DNA of 64,000 nucleotides from JAUNBG01 sp964442735. Its GTDB lineage: Bacteria > Planctomycetota > Planctomycetia > Pirellulales > Thermoguttaceae. Under the pieces are notes generated by a model. That model was not told the origin of the DNA, made no database searches, and saw nothing but the letters and a program-made list of their open reading frames with translations. The DNA is taken from NCBI GenBank assembly GCA_964442735.1, contig CAYUAP010000011.1:1-64000 (forward strand), written 5' to 3'. Below are positions 24,612 through 33,806 of the stretch, piece after piece; the first letter of the stretch is position 1; the number at the start of each line of letters is the position of its first letter. Position numbers and translations under genes: made by a program.

Positions 24612-25793
24612 ATGAAAGTATTAATTATGAAAAAATTATGTTTGTGTTTGTCTCTTTTGATATTGCTTTTAATCCCGATGGAGTTTATTATCGGCGCGGA
24701 ATTGAACGAATCAATTAAGACAATATGGTTAACCAGAAAATCGAACGATCCCGATAAAGTGATGGTAAACTGGCTTTCATCACAATCAGGAGCTTCCGTT
24801 GTCTTGTTCGGGCAGACACCTCAATGTACACAACGGGCGGAAATGACAGGTGAACGGAAATTACATCATGTCGAAATAGACGTTCCCTGGCGTGACAGTA
24901 CTTGTTATTATAAAGTTCAAACCGGTAATGAAATTTCATCTATCGCGAAATTCCAGACGTTTCCAACAAAAGTGCTAAAAGTTGCAATCGTTGGAAACTG
25001 GCATGCGAAGGCCGATTTACCGATAGATAAATTGGATCATCCCCATATCCTCATGACCGGCGGAGATAATATAACCGATACCTGGAACCTGGGAGGCATT
25101 GGTAATCGGGAAGATACAAAATCGTATGCCCGTCTTGTTGATCGCAATCGTGAACTGTTTCGTACAACTCCCTTTATGCCAGCACTTGGTAATCATGATC
25201 ATGAATTTCGTCCCCGAGGAGAAAAACTCCCGCCAATTTCCTCCTACGATATTGATGCCAACTCGTTCTGTCATTTTTTCCCACTTCCCAATGAAGGATG
25301 GAAATGGCGATTTGATGTGCCCGATTTTTACCTCTGTTTTTTGACCTTGGATTTAAGTCATACATACGATGTCGGAACAACATGGCTTCCATGTCACGCG
25401 TTCGACATAAATTCCGTTCAATTCAAATGGTATCAGGAAATGATCGCCAGTCAGAAAAAAAATTCTTTTGTCGTTACAATTTATAACGAACAGAACAGTA
25501 AAGTTCGAACCATGAACAAGGGAATCTGGCATACCGAATTTAAAAAAGGAACAACGATCTGTATTACAGGTTTCGGTAGTTACTACGAACGTTCCGAAAC
25601 AGATGGTATTACGTTTTACAACACCTCTATTTATGGAAAGGGGAGAAAGTTCAACGACCCAAAACAGGTCAAACTCGTTCCGGAAGACCATTATCTGCTC
25701 CTGACTCTTAACGCTGAAGAAAAAAAAATGACCGTTGCTGCTAAAAATTTTGACGGTCAAATCTTCGATCAAAAAGAATATCACCTTAAATAG
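24612..25793 (+). CDS. Exported purple-acid-phosphatase-like protein lacking catalytic residues
   Basis: 393 aa with a signal peptide (about 6-29). Residues 32-115 form an N-terminal fibronectin-like domain, then a calcineurin-like fold. Motif II is kept (MTGGDNITDTW) and so is motif III (ALGNHDHEF). Motif I reads VAIVGNWHAKAD where GDxG is expected. Motif IV (V-x-x-H) reads VVTIYNEQN, and motif V (GHxH) reads TGFGSYYER. Loss of the metal-binding Asp and three His suggests a pseudoenzyme or a binding protein. GGAAG lies 7 nt before the first ATG; a second ATG follows at 24627. Confidence 0.75.
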   Translation: MKVLIMKKLCLCLSLLILLLIPMEFIIGAELNESIKTIWLTRKSNDPDKVMVNWLSSQSGASVVLFGQTPQCTQRAEMTGERKLHHVEIDVPWRDSTCYYKVQTGNEISSIAKFQTFPTKVLKVAIVGNWHAKADLPIDKLDHPHILMTGGDNITDTWNLGGIGNREDTKSYARLVDRNRELFRTTPFMPALGNHDHEFRPRGEKLPPISSYDIDANSFCHFFPLPNEGWKWRFDVPDFYLCFLTLDLSHTYDVGTTWLPCHAFDINSVQFKWYQEMIASQKKNSFVVTIYNEQNSKVRTMNKGIWHTEFKKGTTICITGFGSYYERSETDGITFYNTSIYGKGRKFNDPKQVKLVPEDHYLLLTLNAEEKKMTVAAKNFDGQIFDQKEYHLK

Positions 25794-25901
25794 AAAATTT
25801 ATCTCCTGATACTCCATTTTGTGTTTTAAAAAACGATACAAAACTATCCGGAATAAAAATCATCCTGTCCAATCAAACCGGAAAATTGTTTTTGTCTTAA
25901 A

Positions 25902-27305
25902 TTACAAAAGAGCGTCATGGAAATAACAGAGTAATTCATCGGCAGAAGCAATGGTAAATAATTGCGAATCGTATCGAAGACAAAACGAGAGTGAACCACT
26001 ATAGGTCAACGCCAGAAGTGAAAGTGCCGTCCCACTCCTAATCGGAGGAGCGGCAATAATTGAATCGACAACGATTTCACCAATTCGAATTTTTCCTTCA
26101 GGTGTCCGTTCGAAAGAAGCTTTTTCAAGTATCTTCCCAAGATTCGAAAGGCATGCCGTTGCACGACATTGGTTCGAACGAAGAAAAAGCGACAAATTAC
26201 TTCCAATAAATCGCGCGAGAAATTTACCGATCTTTAAAAAAAGATTCAAGGTATATTTCTGATCATGTTTCTTAATCGACTGCATTCTTCGCGCGACAAT
26301 TTGTAAAAGTTGATCGGGCCGAACACGTTCTCGCGGTGTAACATCGACCATCACCATGGATACTACGTTGCCCGACGGCATTTTATAATGATTCGCGTTG
26401 CGTAAATTCATGGGAATAGCCATTCGAATAGCATGTTTTGAAGTACAATTATGTACCTTTTGCCAACGATCAATGGCAATAAAAAATGCTGTCATCAACA
26501 AATCATTAACGGTACAATTTTCACGTTTTGATCGTTCGATACAAGCAGAAGTCTCTTGGTCACTTAAATTCAATGTTCGAATAAAGGGGTATTCTTTAAC
26601 AGGAATTTCATTGTAACTCGTTTTTGAACGAACTACGGGCTCAATACGACGCCATAAAAACCTGCGTGCTGTTCCGTCTGTATAAAAGATATTTTTTAAA
26701 TAACTGGCAATGGACCAACCGAGTCGTCCCCGTTGCAAAAGAACGTTCGGGTCAAGTTCACGCCGCATACCTATATCGTTTATAGCATTTGTTTTAAGTG
26801 CAAGTTCAAGAAGAACGTCATAAATAAACTCCGTTTCGCCAACACCATCGCATACTGAATGATGAAGTTGTAACAGAACATCAGCGTCTTGACCACGTTC
26901 AATAAAATAAACGCGAAATCCAGCTTCCTTAAAAATATGTATCGGTTCAACATTCGGAAAACCACTTGCATTATAAACATCTGGCCTATAGGCGTCAAGA
27001 CGGCGAAAATCAAGTGGTTTATCACTCGGAATCCAATAAAAATTTCCTCTTCTTCCTCGCTCAACACGACATGAAAAAAGTGGATGCCGCGCAGTTGCCG
27101 ATTCAAACGCCTGCTGAAAAAGAAGAGGATCTGGTACATTTTGAAATCGAATTAAACATAATGTATCCATCGGGTACGCCACGGAATCGTCGACAAGCAT
27201 ATATTCTTCAAAAATCGTCATGGGTAATGGAAAAAGAGATTGTTGTTTTTCGTTCATAGATCTATAATCTGATTTATCAATCCTGTCTTTCATCCTCTTC
27301 TCCAT
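25902..27305 (-). CDS. Condensation-domain / WES-type acyltransferase
   Basis: 467 aa. The hallmark HHxxxDG motif reads LHHSVCDGVGETEF (about residue 145). Flanking features fit the CoA-dependent acyltransferase fold: an N-terminal substrate-binding part (FQQAFESATARHPLFSCRVE) and a C-terminal half with NDLLMTAFFIAIDRW and RMAIPMNLR, typical of alcohol O-acetyltransferase, wax-ester-synthase-like and condensation domains. The start is ambiguous; ATGs at 27305 and 27293 are both possible and neither has a well-placed ribosome site. It stands alone between convergent and divergent neighbours. Donor and acceptor are unknown. Confidence 0.75.
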   Translation of the reverse strand: MEKRMKDRIDKSDYRSMNEKQQSLFPLPMTIFEEYMLVDDSVAYPMDTLCLIRFQNVPDPLLFQQAFESATARHPLFSCRVERGRRGNFYWIPSDKPLDFRRLDAYRPDVYNASGFPNVEPIHIFKEAGFRVYFIERGQDADVLLQLHHSVCDGVGETEFIYDVLLELALKTNAINDIGMRRELDPNVLLQRGRLGWSIASYLKNIFYTDGTARRFLWRRIEPVVRSKTSYNEIPVKEYPFIRTLNLSDQETSACIERSKRENCTVNDLLMTAFFIAIDRWQKVHNCTSKHAIRMAIPMNLRNANHYKMPSGNVVSMVMVDVTPRERVRPDQLLQIVARRMQSIKKHDQKYTLNLFLKIGKFLARFIGSNLSLFLRSNQCRATACLSNLGKILEKASFERTPEGKIRIGEIVVDSIIAAPPIRSGTALSLLALTYSGSLSFCLRYDSQLFTIASADELLCYFHDALL

Positions 27306-27713
27306 ACAGAATGTTCCAGTATAACACCTTAAATATTACATTCCTTTTACATATTGAAAAAAGTATCGACGATTCTTCCAAAATAATACATACATTCCCT
27401 TTATTTTATGAAATTTTTAATATGTTGTTATATTTTTCATTTTACGACACCATTTTCTTTCGATAAAATAGGTAATAAAGTAAACATTTACAGATTAAAG
27501 ACATCCTGTTTTAATAACATGCAGAGACCTAAATATCCTGTGCGATTCACGAATTTCTTCCAATATATTATTTTTAAATATTCAAAAAAACAAGGAAGTG
27601 AAAAATTTTGTAGACCTGACTCCTATTATTGACGAAAATATAAATGCAGGTAAAATAAATTCGACTAGGTTGCTTTGTTTATAATGAATTTATATTCAAA
27701 TTAGGTTATACAA
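27306..27713. other. Intergenic AT-rich region, no gene seen
   Basis: A 74-residue open frame at 27408-27632 has no ribosome site and no recognisable composition. I see no repeat family member here. Confidence 0.5.
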
Positions 27714-27914
27714 ATGCGTTTGTTAAATAAATATGTATGTAAACGTTGTGGAAGAGTGCACAGGACTTTTTTTAGATATAAACAGTTCTCCTGCTCTTTT
27801 TGTGATGACGACTGCCATCTTCCAGCAAAAAGTACATTTCCCAATTCCCAGTTATTTATATTTTTTCTGGCGTGCATTTTAACAGCGATTTTAATCTATA
27901 TTCTGTTATTTTAA
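27714..27914 (+). CDS. Small zinc-ribbon-like membrane protein
   Basis: 66 aa. The N-terminus has two CxxC knuckles, CKRCG and CSFCDDDC, about 20 residues apart, as in small zinc ribbons. Residues 47-66 are one membrane span (FIFFLACILTAILIYILLF) reaching the C-terminus. A weak AGG lies about 8 nt upstream. Function unknown; it could be an orphan or a remnant. Confidence 0.45.
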   Translation: MRLLNKYVCKRCGRVHRTFFRYKQFSCSFCDDDCHLPAKSTFPNSQLFIFFLACILTAILIYILLF

Positions 27915-28069
27915 TAATTCTGTTATGTTAATTTAATAAAATTTAATAAAATTGAGCCTGGACAGTTTCTGATGGAAACAGAGGTCCATCCACTCTTTCT
28001 TCTGATAATGTATGAAAACATTTTTATCTGTTTTCTAAAAGTTTTGAAAATCGCCATTATTTTTTATGC

Positions 28070-28098
28070 TTGACATTCCCTCTTCTTCTATTTATACT
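28070..28098 (+). promoter_or_regulatory. Near-consensus sigma-70 promoter of the Gfo/Idh/MocA gene
   Basis: TTGACA (28070-28075), 17-bp spacer, TATACT (28093-28098). The open frame formally begins on this -35, which argues for the downstream start at 28154. A tandem CTATACAGGAATT pair (about 28096-28122) covers the start of the transcript. Confidence 0.7.
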
Positions 28099-28153
28099 AT
28101 ACAGGAATTCTATACAGGAATTGTCAATGATAACAAAAACCAGGAGGAAACAA

Positions 28154-29506
28154 ATGAATCGACGTGAATTTATTAATAAAACGGGGAAAACGACATTGGC
28201 ATCTGGAGCAGGCCTGTTGATTTTAGCGAATTCGGGTTCCGCCAAAGGAACGCCGGCAAACGAAAAGGTTAATTTGGCTTTTTTAGGTTGTGGAGGACGA
28301 GGTACGGGGCTATTAACCGGTTTTCTGGACCGTCCGGATATCAATGTTGTTACCTGTTGCGATCCTAATTTATCTCGAATAAATACTGCGTTAAAAGTAG
28401 CCAATCAAAAAGGGCAGCAGCCCAAAAAAGAACAGGATTTCCGTAATGTACTGAATGACAAGTCGGTTGATGCCATTGTTAGTGCGACTCCGGACCATTG
28501 GCATGCGTTGATCACCATTCTGGCCTGTCAAGCAGGAAAAGATGTCTACATAGAGAAGCCTGCCAGTCACAGTCCCTGGGAAGGTAAAAAAATGGTGGAG
28601 GCGGCTCGAAAATACAAAAGAATCGTTCAGCTTGGAACTCAAAACAGAAGTGCGCCCTATAATATGTCCGCAAAAAAATATATAGAAGACGGAAAACTGG
28701 GAAAAATCCATTTTGTACGAATCTGTAATCAGAAATTATGGGAAAATGTGAAAATGGCACCAACACAACCCATCCCTCAAGATTTCGACTGGAATATATG
28801 GAGTGGACCGGCTCCAATTCATGACTATAGCCCTACCTATATATCCTATTGGCACCATTTTTGGGACTATTCATCCGGTGATATTATCAATGACGCCATT
28901 CATCAAATTGATCTTGCCCGTTGGCTGATTGGTAAAGAGTTTCCAAAATCGGTCTATTCGGTGGGAGGACGATTCAATAGCGAAGGTGCGGCACAAACTC
29001 CCGATACACAAACGGCAACTTTCGAATATGACGATATGATCGTTATTTTTGAATTAACACTCTATACCCCCTACATGTTGAAAATCGATCCGGAAGTACG
29101 CGATAATGACATGTATCCCTATTGGCCACAATGTGCCACAAAAATCGAAATTTATGGCGATAAAGGGTTAATGATTGTCGGACGACATGGAGGAGGCTGG
29201 GAAGTCTATGTCCGTCCAAAATCTCGACAGCCGGTAGTTAAAGACTCCTGCTTCGGACGTTTTCCCGACCCGGAACATAAAGAAAATTTCATCCAGTGTA
29301 TTCGCTCCCGAGAACTCCCCAACGCCGATATCGAAAAAGGTTATCGAAGTACTTTATTACCTCAATACGCCACGATTAGTTATCGATTGGGAGGCACAAA
29401 GATTAATGTCAATACGGAAAATGGAGAAATCATCAACTGTCCTGAATCTGCCCCCTATTATAAACGGACCTATCGTGCCCCCTTCATCATCCCGGACGAA
29501 GTATAG
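28154..29506 (+). CDS. Tat-exported Gfo/Idh/MocA-family oxidoreductase
   Basis: 450 aa. A twin-arginine signal (NRREFINKTGKTTLASGAG) is followed by a Rossmann fold with VNLAFLGCGGRG (about 40) and a lysine-containing EKPASHSPWEGK (about 140), the family's catalytic-base motif. The C-terminal alpha/beta domain carries HQIDLARWLIGKEFP, with D and H near the substrate site. AGGAGG lies 6 nt before the ATG. Exported members with tightly bound NAD(P) are abundant in planctomycetes and oxidise or epimerise sugars released from glycans; the sugar here is unknown. Confidence 0.88.
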   Translation: MNRREFINKTGKTTLASGAGLLILANSGSAKGTPANEKVNLAFLGCGGRGTGLLTGFLDRPDINVVTCCDPNLSRINTALKVANQKGQQPKKEQDFRNVLNDKSVDAIVSATPDHWHALITILACQAGKDVYIEKPASHSPWEGKKMVEAARKYKRIVQLGTQNRSAPYNMSAKKYIEDGKLGKIHFVRICNQKLWENVKMAPTQPIPQDFDWNIWSGPAPIHDYSPTYISYWHHFWDYSSGDIINDAIHQIDLARWLIGKEFPKSVYSVGGRFNSEGAAQTPDTQTATFEYDDMIVIFELTLYTPYMLKIDPEVRDNDMYPYWPQCATKIEIYGDKGLMIVGRHGGGWEVYVRPKSRQPVVKDSCFGRFPDPEHKENFIQCIRSRELPNADIEKGYRSTLLPQYATISYRLGGTKINVNTENGEIINCPESAPYYKRTYRAPFIIPDEV

Positions 29507-29597
29507 TATTGTTTTTCAAGAGTATTGTTTTTCAAGTGATACGGATGTTATCTGCTTTTTTCCAAACATAACCCATTTAATGTCAAGGATGACAGTA

Positions 29598-31268
29598 ATG
29601 CACGAACGAACAAAAAAATTCTGGATATTATTTATATTCCTGGTTTTGGGGCCTATATTGACACTTCTCCTGATTACGACTTTGATTTATCGTCGCACTG
29701 GAGGTACGGTCCGAAATCAGGAAGAACAGCTTGCGATCTTCATGAAACGCCCTGTCTCTATAGGTCAAATCAAGTTCAAAACACCTGGCCAAACCGATTA
29801 TTTCGATGTTCGTTTAAAAAGCAAAGACAAACGGGAATCAATTTTCTTCTGTCCGGAATTATATACGTTTCAAAAATCTTCAACTCCAACTCAACAGGAG
29901 TTACTCGAATTATTTCCGGATCAGAAACGTTTTAAGCAAGATCAAATAGTAACAAAGCCCACCCCCCCCATTACCCAGTCCGATGAAAATATTCTGGCTG
30001 ATCTGGAATCGTACAACAGATCTTTTCTCGATAATGTACCGGAAAATATTAGCAAGGTTTCCATCTGGAAGATTCCCCGACTGTATGTTCGATATTCGCG
30101 ACTGGATGAATTTCGCGATTGGTTTTTTACCTGGATACAACGTCAGGAAACCGAACCGGATCGACTTGTCTTTTTCAAAATCGAGGAAATACAAATCATG
30201 TATAGCGACGCCGATTTCAACGAAATGACAAGGCATTCCGACCTAAAAGGTCCCAATGAAGTGAACAAGACAACAGACGATTGGCTAAAGAGAGGTATTG
30301 ACACGTCTTTTGAGGCGACCCAGGGTTGGATCAGTCAATTTAACAGTCAATTGACTGCTGCCGTACTATCCGGTGTCAATGGAATGTTTCTGGATCAAAG
30401 AGGACACCGACAGCTTGATTTCAGTTTTCATTTTGCCGGTATCCCTTGTATCTATCCGATTAATTGCAGTATCGAATTTCAGGATAAAAATCTACAGGAC
30501 ACAAATTCCGAGGCGAAAACCCGATTAATCTTAAATACAAATAAAGGTTCGTTTCCTGCCTCCCTCATTTCTTGTTTCAGTACCTTTTTCTACCTGGCTG
30601 ACCAAAAGAGTTGGTTTACCGGTCTGGCTATCGGTAATTTTACATTGGCTCAAAAGGATCTACCGGCAAAAACTATTTGGTATCTTGGCAATATTCATTT
30701 TTACAACAGTGAATTGACCCCTTTTGCCAATCGTTTCACACCAACTCGGGTCACAGGAACAATTATCGATCTCAAATTAGATCGAGCCATGATTAAAGAT
30801 GGTGTCTTTAGTGCCATTGGTTCCATTTATCTCAACAAGGGAACGGTCGATAAATCTTTTTTTATAAAATTACAGGATCAATTTCATTTGCGTTTTGAAC
30901 CCGGTAATACACTCTTGAATCGATTTGAAAATGATGCCGTTCCCTATGACGAATTCTTTTTCGAATTTCGAATGCTTCCTCAAGGAATAGAGATCAATTC
31001 CTCCTATCCAGATCGGGTTATCGCTTGTTTTCAGCAAAAAACGTCTCAACCTGAAAACACGTTCTTATATAGACTTTATTTGCCAGACAACGCAAATGAC
31101 AGAATGGTTTACTACCCCAATTTATTAAAACTGTTCACCACTAAAGAGGGAACAACACCATATTGGTCTCAACACTATAAAGATGCCATCAATCATTTAC
31201 CGGTCGAAAATATTCCCTTGGAAACAAATGACAATACTACAAACGGAGGTCTGATTCCACCTTTTTGA
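29598..31268 (+). CDS. Single-span membrane protein of unknown function, AsmA-like tail
   Basis: 556 aa. One N-terminal membrane span (residues 8-32, FWILFIFLVLGPILTLLLI), then a large extracytoplasmic region of short beta strands (CIYPINCSIEFQD, VTGTIIDLKLDRAMIKDGVFSA) reminiscent of AsmA/LPS-transport-type repeats. That is a weak similarity. The frame is open from 29406, overlapping the preceding gene, but AAGGA lies 8 nt before the ATG at 29598 and the membrane anchor starts there. Probably expressed with the oxidoreductase upstream (91-bp gap). Confidence 0.6.
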   Translation: MHERTKKFWILFIFLVLGPILTLLLITTLIYRRTGGTVRNQEEQLAIFMKRPVSIGQIKFKTPGQTDYFDVRLKSKDKRESIFFCPELYTFQKSSTPTQQELLELFPDQKRFKQDQIVTKPTPPITQSDENILADLESYNRSFLDNVPENISKVSIWKIPRLYVRYSRLDEFRDWFFTWIQRQETEPDRLVFFKIEEIQIMYSDADFNEMTRHSDLKGPNEVNKTTDDWLKRGIDTSFEATQGWISQFNSQLTAAVLSGVNGMFLDQRGHRQLDFSFHFAGIPCIYPINCSIEFQDKNLQDTNSEAKTRLILNTNKGSFPASLISCFSTFFYLADQKSWFTGLAIGNFTLAQKDLPAKTIWYLGNIHFYNSELTPFANRFTPTRVTGTIIDLKLDRAMIKDGVFSAIGSIYLNKGTVDKSFFIKLQDQFHLRFEPGNTLLNRFENDAVPYDEFFFEFRMLPQGIEINSSYPDRVIACFQQKTSQPENTFLYRLYLPDNANDRMVYYPNLLKLFTTKEGTTPYWSQHYKDAINHLPVENIPLETNDNTTNGGLIPPF

Positions 31269-31469
31269 GAATATTTTTCATTCGATGATACAATTAAAAG
31301 CATTTTCGATATCGGTATTCCTCTTCTGTTGGATAAATTTAGCGGTGGTTTTTGATCTCCTGCAAACAGTATTTTATCACAATTCACGAATAGAGGTGTC
31401 CTTTATTATTCCAACAATATCAAATTTTATAAAAATTTTAGTTAAATTTCTACAAATTGAAACTTTTAC

Positions 31470-31497
31470 TTGAAACCATCAAAAAATCAATTATAAT
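31470..31497 (+). promoter_or_regulatory. Predicted sigma-70 promoter
   Basis: TTGAAA (31470-31475), 16-bp spacer, TATAAT (31492-31497), the same hexamers and spacing as the promoter at 1077. It lies 75 bp before the signal-peptide remnant at 31572 and could also serve the DUF1559 gene. The rest of 31269-31571 shows nothing else. Confidence 0.5.
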
Positions 31498-31571
31498 ATC
31501 ATTATTATGCAGTCTTAAAATCAGATAATCGCTCCAGTCACAATTTAAGGTACGATGCAGAAAGAAAAACT

Positions 31572-31806
31572 ATGAAAATCAATTCCATTTTATTCCTCGG
31601 AATCATCATGTTATTAATCTTGATTCCGGCCTTTACCGTACTCCATTCGGAGGAAAAGGTGGCCGGGTACCACTGACTATTTATCAGGTTCCCGTTTTTG
31701 GTTTAATGATGATTACGAAAAGAGATTCTTCGGACTACGAATTCATCAAGGAAATAAAGGAACTATTCTGGTCCGTAATATAAAAGTACTGGAACTCAAT
31801 GAATAA
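31572..31806 (+). pseudogene. Collapsed exported gene: signal peptide joined to DUF1080-like C-terminus
   Basis: ATG 31572 opens a classic signal peptide (MKINSILFLGIIMLLILIPA) that stops after 34 codons (TGA 31674-31676). In another frame, codons from about 31667 read YLSGSRFWFN...FFGLRIHQGNKG...VRNIKVLELNE to TAA at 31806. That resembles the last strands of DUF1080 / 3-keto-disaccharide hydrolase domains (G-L-Q-x-H...RNI-x-I-x-x-L). The middle of the gene, roughly 150-200 codons, is missing. Confidence 0.6.
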
Positions 31807-31828
31807 ATTATTATCAAGGAGATACTTA

Positions 31829-33583
31829 ATGAAAAAGTATACATTATCACTTCTTCTGATTCTGGGATTGGTATTTCAAATTTACCTTCCCTTGATGTCA
31901 GGGGCCGAATCGAAAACAACTCAACAGATCAAGTCCCAAAAAGAATGTTTCGATATGATCGCCCCCTTTATCAACAAGGATACCGTTTTGATTGCACATG
32001 TCGACCTGGGACAGTTCAATTTCGATAAACTGGCGGAAGCGTTAAAAGTCCAGATCCGCGCAAATATGAAGTTCGCACAATTCGATACGAAATCGGCAAA
32101 AGCCACAGAAAAAGAATTCAATATCGTGTTGGATCGTTTAATCTCCACGGGAAAACCCGCTCTCAATTCCTTCTTTAAGAAAACCAATCTTAAAAATATT
32201 TTTGCCGTCGTCCCTGATATAAAACAGGTACAATACAGTTGTATCATTCTGCCACTGTCCGATAAAAACGAACAGCAGGTAAAGGCAATCGACGACCTCC
32301 TGACACAATTGGATCTACCCAATATCAAGTTTAAAGAGAATTATATTTTAATACCATTTGACCAGGACGTTATTGACGATGACGAATTGACTCTGGAAGA
32401 TTTCTATTCCAAAACATTTAAGCCCGCTAAAAATATACAGTTGGAACAATCCTTTTTGAATCATCCCAATCAAACATTGTACATCGCTCTTTCCGCTTTT
32501 AATTTGGCACAATTTGTAAAAGAGAACAATAAAACCGATATGTTTGAACAGGCGAAAGATTTACCAATCAAAATTATTCCGGCCCTAACAATAATAAAAG
32601 AATCGTTTGATAATGTCGTCTTAACTTTAAATCTCAATACATTGGGAAGCTCGCTGGAAGTTGGATTTTCCGACCAGGAATCGGCCACAAAGATGCAAAA
32701 AGAACTGGTCACAATTCGAGAAGAACTGATTTCGTTCTGGATAAAAGAGCTCTCGACTCAAATGGAAAACGAAAATAATCCCCTCCTGACCTACCTCAAT
32801 GCTTTTAATGTATTTCCATTTGTACAGGCCTATATTAATGGCGTGCTCAATACACAGATGCCCCAACTGGAAAAGAATAAAATTATTTTTATCAGTCAGT
32901 CTAATGAAATTCCAAATATAACAACCGTACCCATTATTGGAATATTGAGTGCCTTTCTTCTCCCTGTAGTTCAATCAAATTCAAATGCAGGAAGACATAT
33001 ACAATGTACCAATAATCTCAAAATAATTGCCTTGGCGATGTTTAAATACCATGACACGTATGGATATTTACCTCCTGCATATAAAGTCGACTCCTCCGGT
33101 AAACCACTTCATAGCTGGCGCGTTTTGATTCTTCCCTTTGTGGAACAGATGGATCTTTATAAAAAAATACGCCTGGACGAGCCGTGGGACAGTGAATGGA
33201 ATTCACAATTTCATTCCCAAATGCCAGCCATCTATGGATGTGCAAAAACTAAAAAAGACTCGAAAAAGGGCCTGACACATTATTCAATTATCATCGGAAA
33301 AGAAACTCCTTTTTCAGGAGATAAAGGTGTTAGCTTCGCTGCCATTACCGATGGTACCAGTAATACCATAATGGTTCTAGAACGGGATAAAGCAGTCTGT
33401 TGGATGGATCCCAATCAGGAACTGTCGTACAATGAATTGCAAAAGTCTAATTTTCAGTTCTCTTGTACACTTCACAAAAATACTGGAATTGCAGCCTATT
33501 GCGATGGCTCTGTTCGCAATATATCTGCTGATATTGATCCGGAAGATTTCAAAAATGCCGTTAATAAAAATAATGGTAAATAA
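31829..33583 (+). CDS. Exported protein with C-terminal DUF1559 (planctomycete) domain
   Basis: 584 aa. Signal peptide 1-26, an uncharacterised exported domain (about 30-350), a hydrophobic pilin-like segment (VPIIGILSAFLLPVVQ, about 375), then DUF1559/SBP_bac_10: CTNNLKIIALAMFKYHD, YGYLPPA, SWRVLILPFVEQMDLY, FAAITDGTSNTIMVLE and the CDGSVR end. The frame opens at 31799, but AAGGAG lies 7 nt before the ATG at 31829. Usual DUF1559 proteins start with the pilin-like segment; here it is internal after a 350-residue leader domain. Function unknown, cell-envelope located. Confidence 0.82.
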   Translation: MKKYTLSLLLILGLVFQIYLPLMSGAESKTTQQIKSQKECFDMIAPFINKDTVLIAHVDLGQFNFDKLAEALKVQIRANMKFAQFDTKSAKATEKEFNIVLDRLISTGKPALNSFFKKTNLKNIFAVVPDIKQVQYSCIILPLSDKNEQQVKAIDDLLTQLDLPNIKFKENYILIPFDQDVIDDDELTLEDFYSKTFKPAKNIQLEQSFLNHPNQTLYIALSAFNLAQFVKENNKTDMFEQAKDLPIKIIPALTIIKESFDNVVLTLNLNTLGSSLEVGFSDQESATKMQKELVTIREELISFWIKELSTQMENENNPLLTYLNAFNVFPFVQAYINGVLNTQMPQLEKNKIIFISQSNEIPNITTVPIIGILSAFLLPVVQSNSNAGRHIQCTNNLKIIALAMFKYHDTYGYLPPAYKVDSSGKPLHSWRVLILPFVEQMDLYKKIRLDEPWDSEWNSQFHSQMPAIYGCAKTKKDSKKGLTHYSIIIGKETPFSGDKGVSFAAITDGTSNTIMVLERDKAVCWMDPNQELSYNELQKSNFQFSCTLHKNTGIAAYCDGSVRNISADIDPEDFKNAVNKNNGK

Positions 33584-33647
33584 AAATACAAGGTGTAAAC
33601 AGGTTTATATTGGAACCATGGATATACACGAATATTTTCCTGAAACT

Positions 33648-33755
33648 ATAGTGTTTTACAATAACAATCCACTATAGTTATTTGAAATAAATATTTTATC
33701 ATAATAAATTATTGATTATCAAATGTGATCCGTGAAAATCAGTGTTATCTATGGA
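33648..33755 (-). repeat. Decayed family 1 MITE
   Basis: Only parts are recognisable: GTTTTACAATAACAA, an AT-rich core with ATTTTATCATAATAAAT, and ATCCGTGAAAATCAGTGTTA. The terminal GTAACC ends are lost. Confidence 0.6.
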
Positions 33756-33806
33756 ATAAATTACAACTTTACGATATTCATAATAAATGATTTATTGAGG
33801 AAATCC

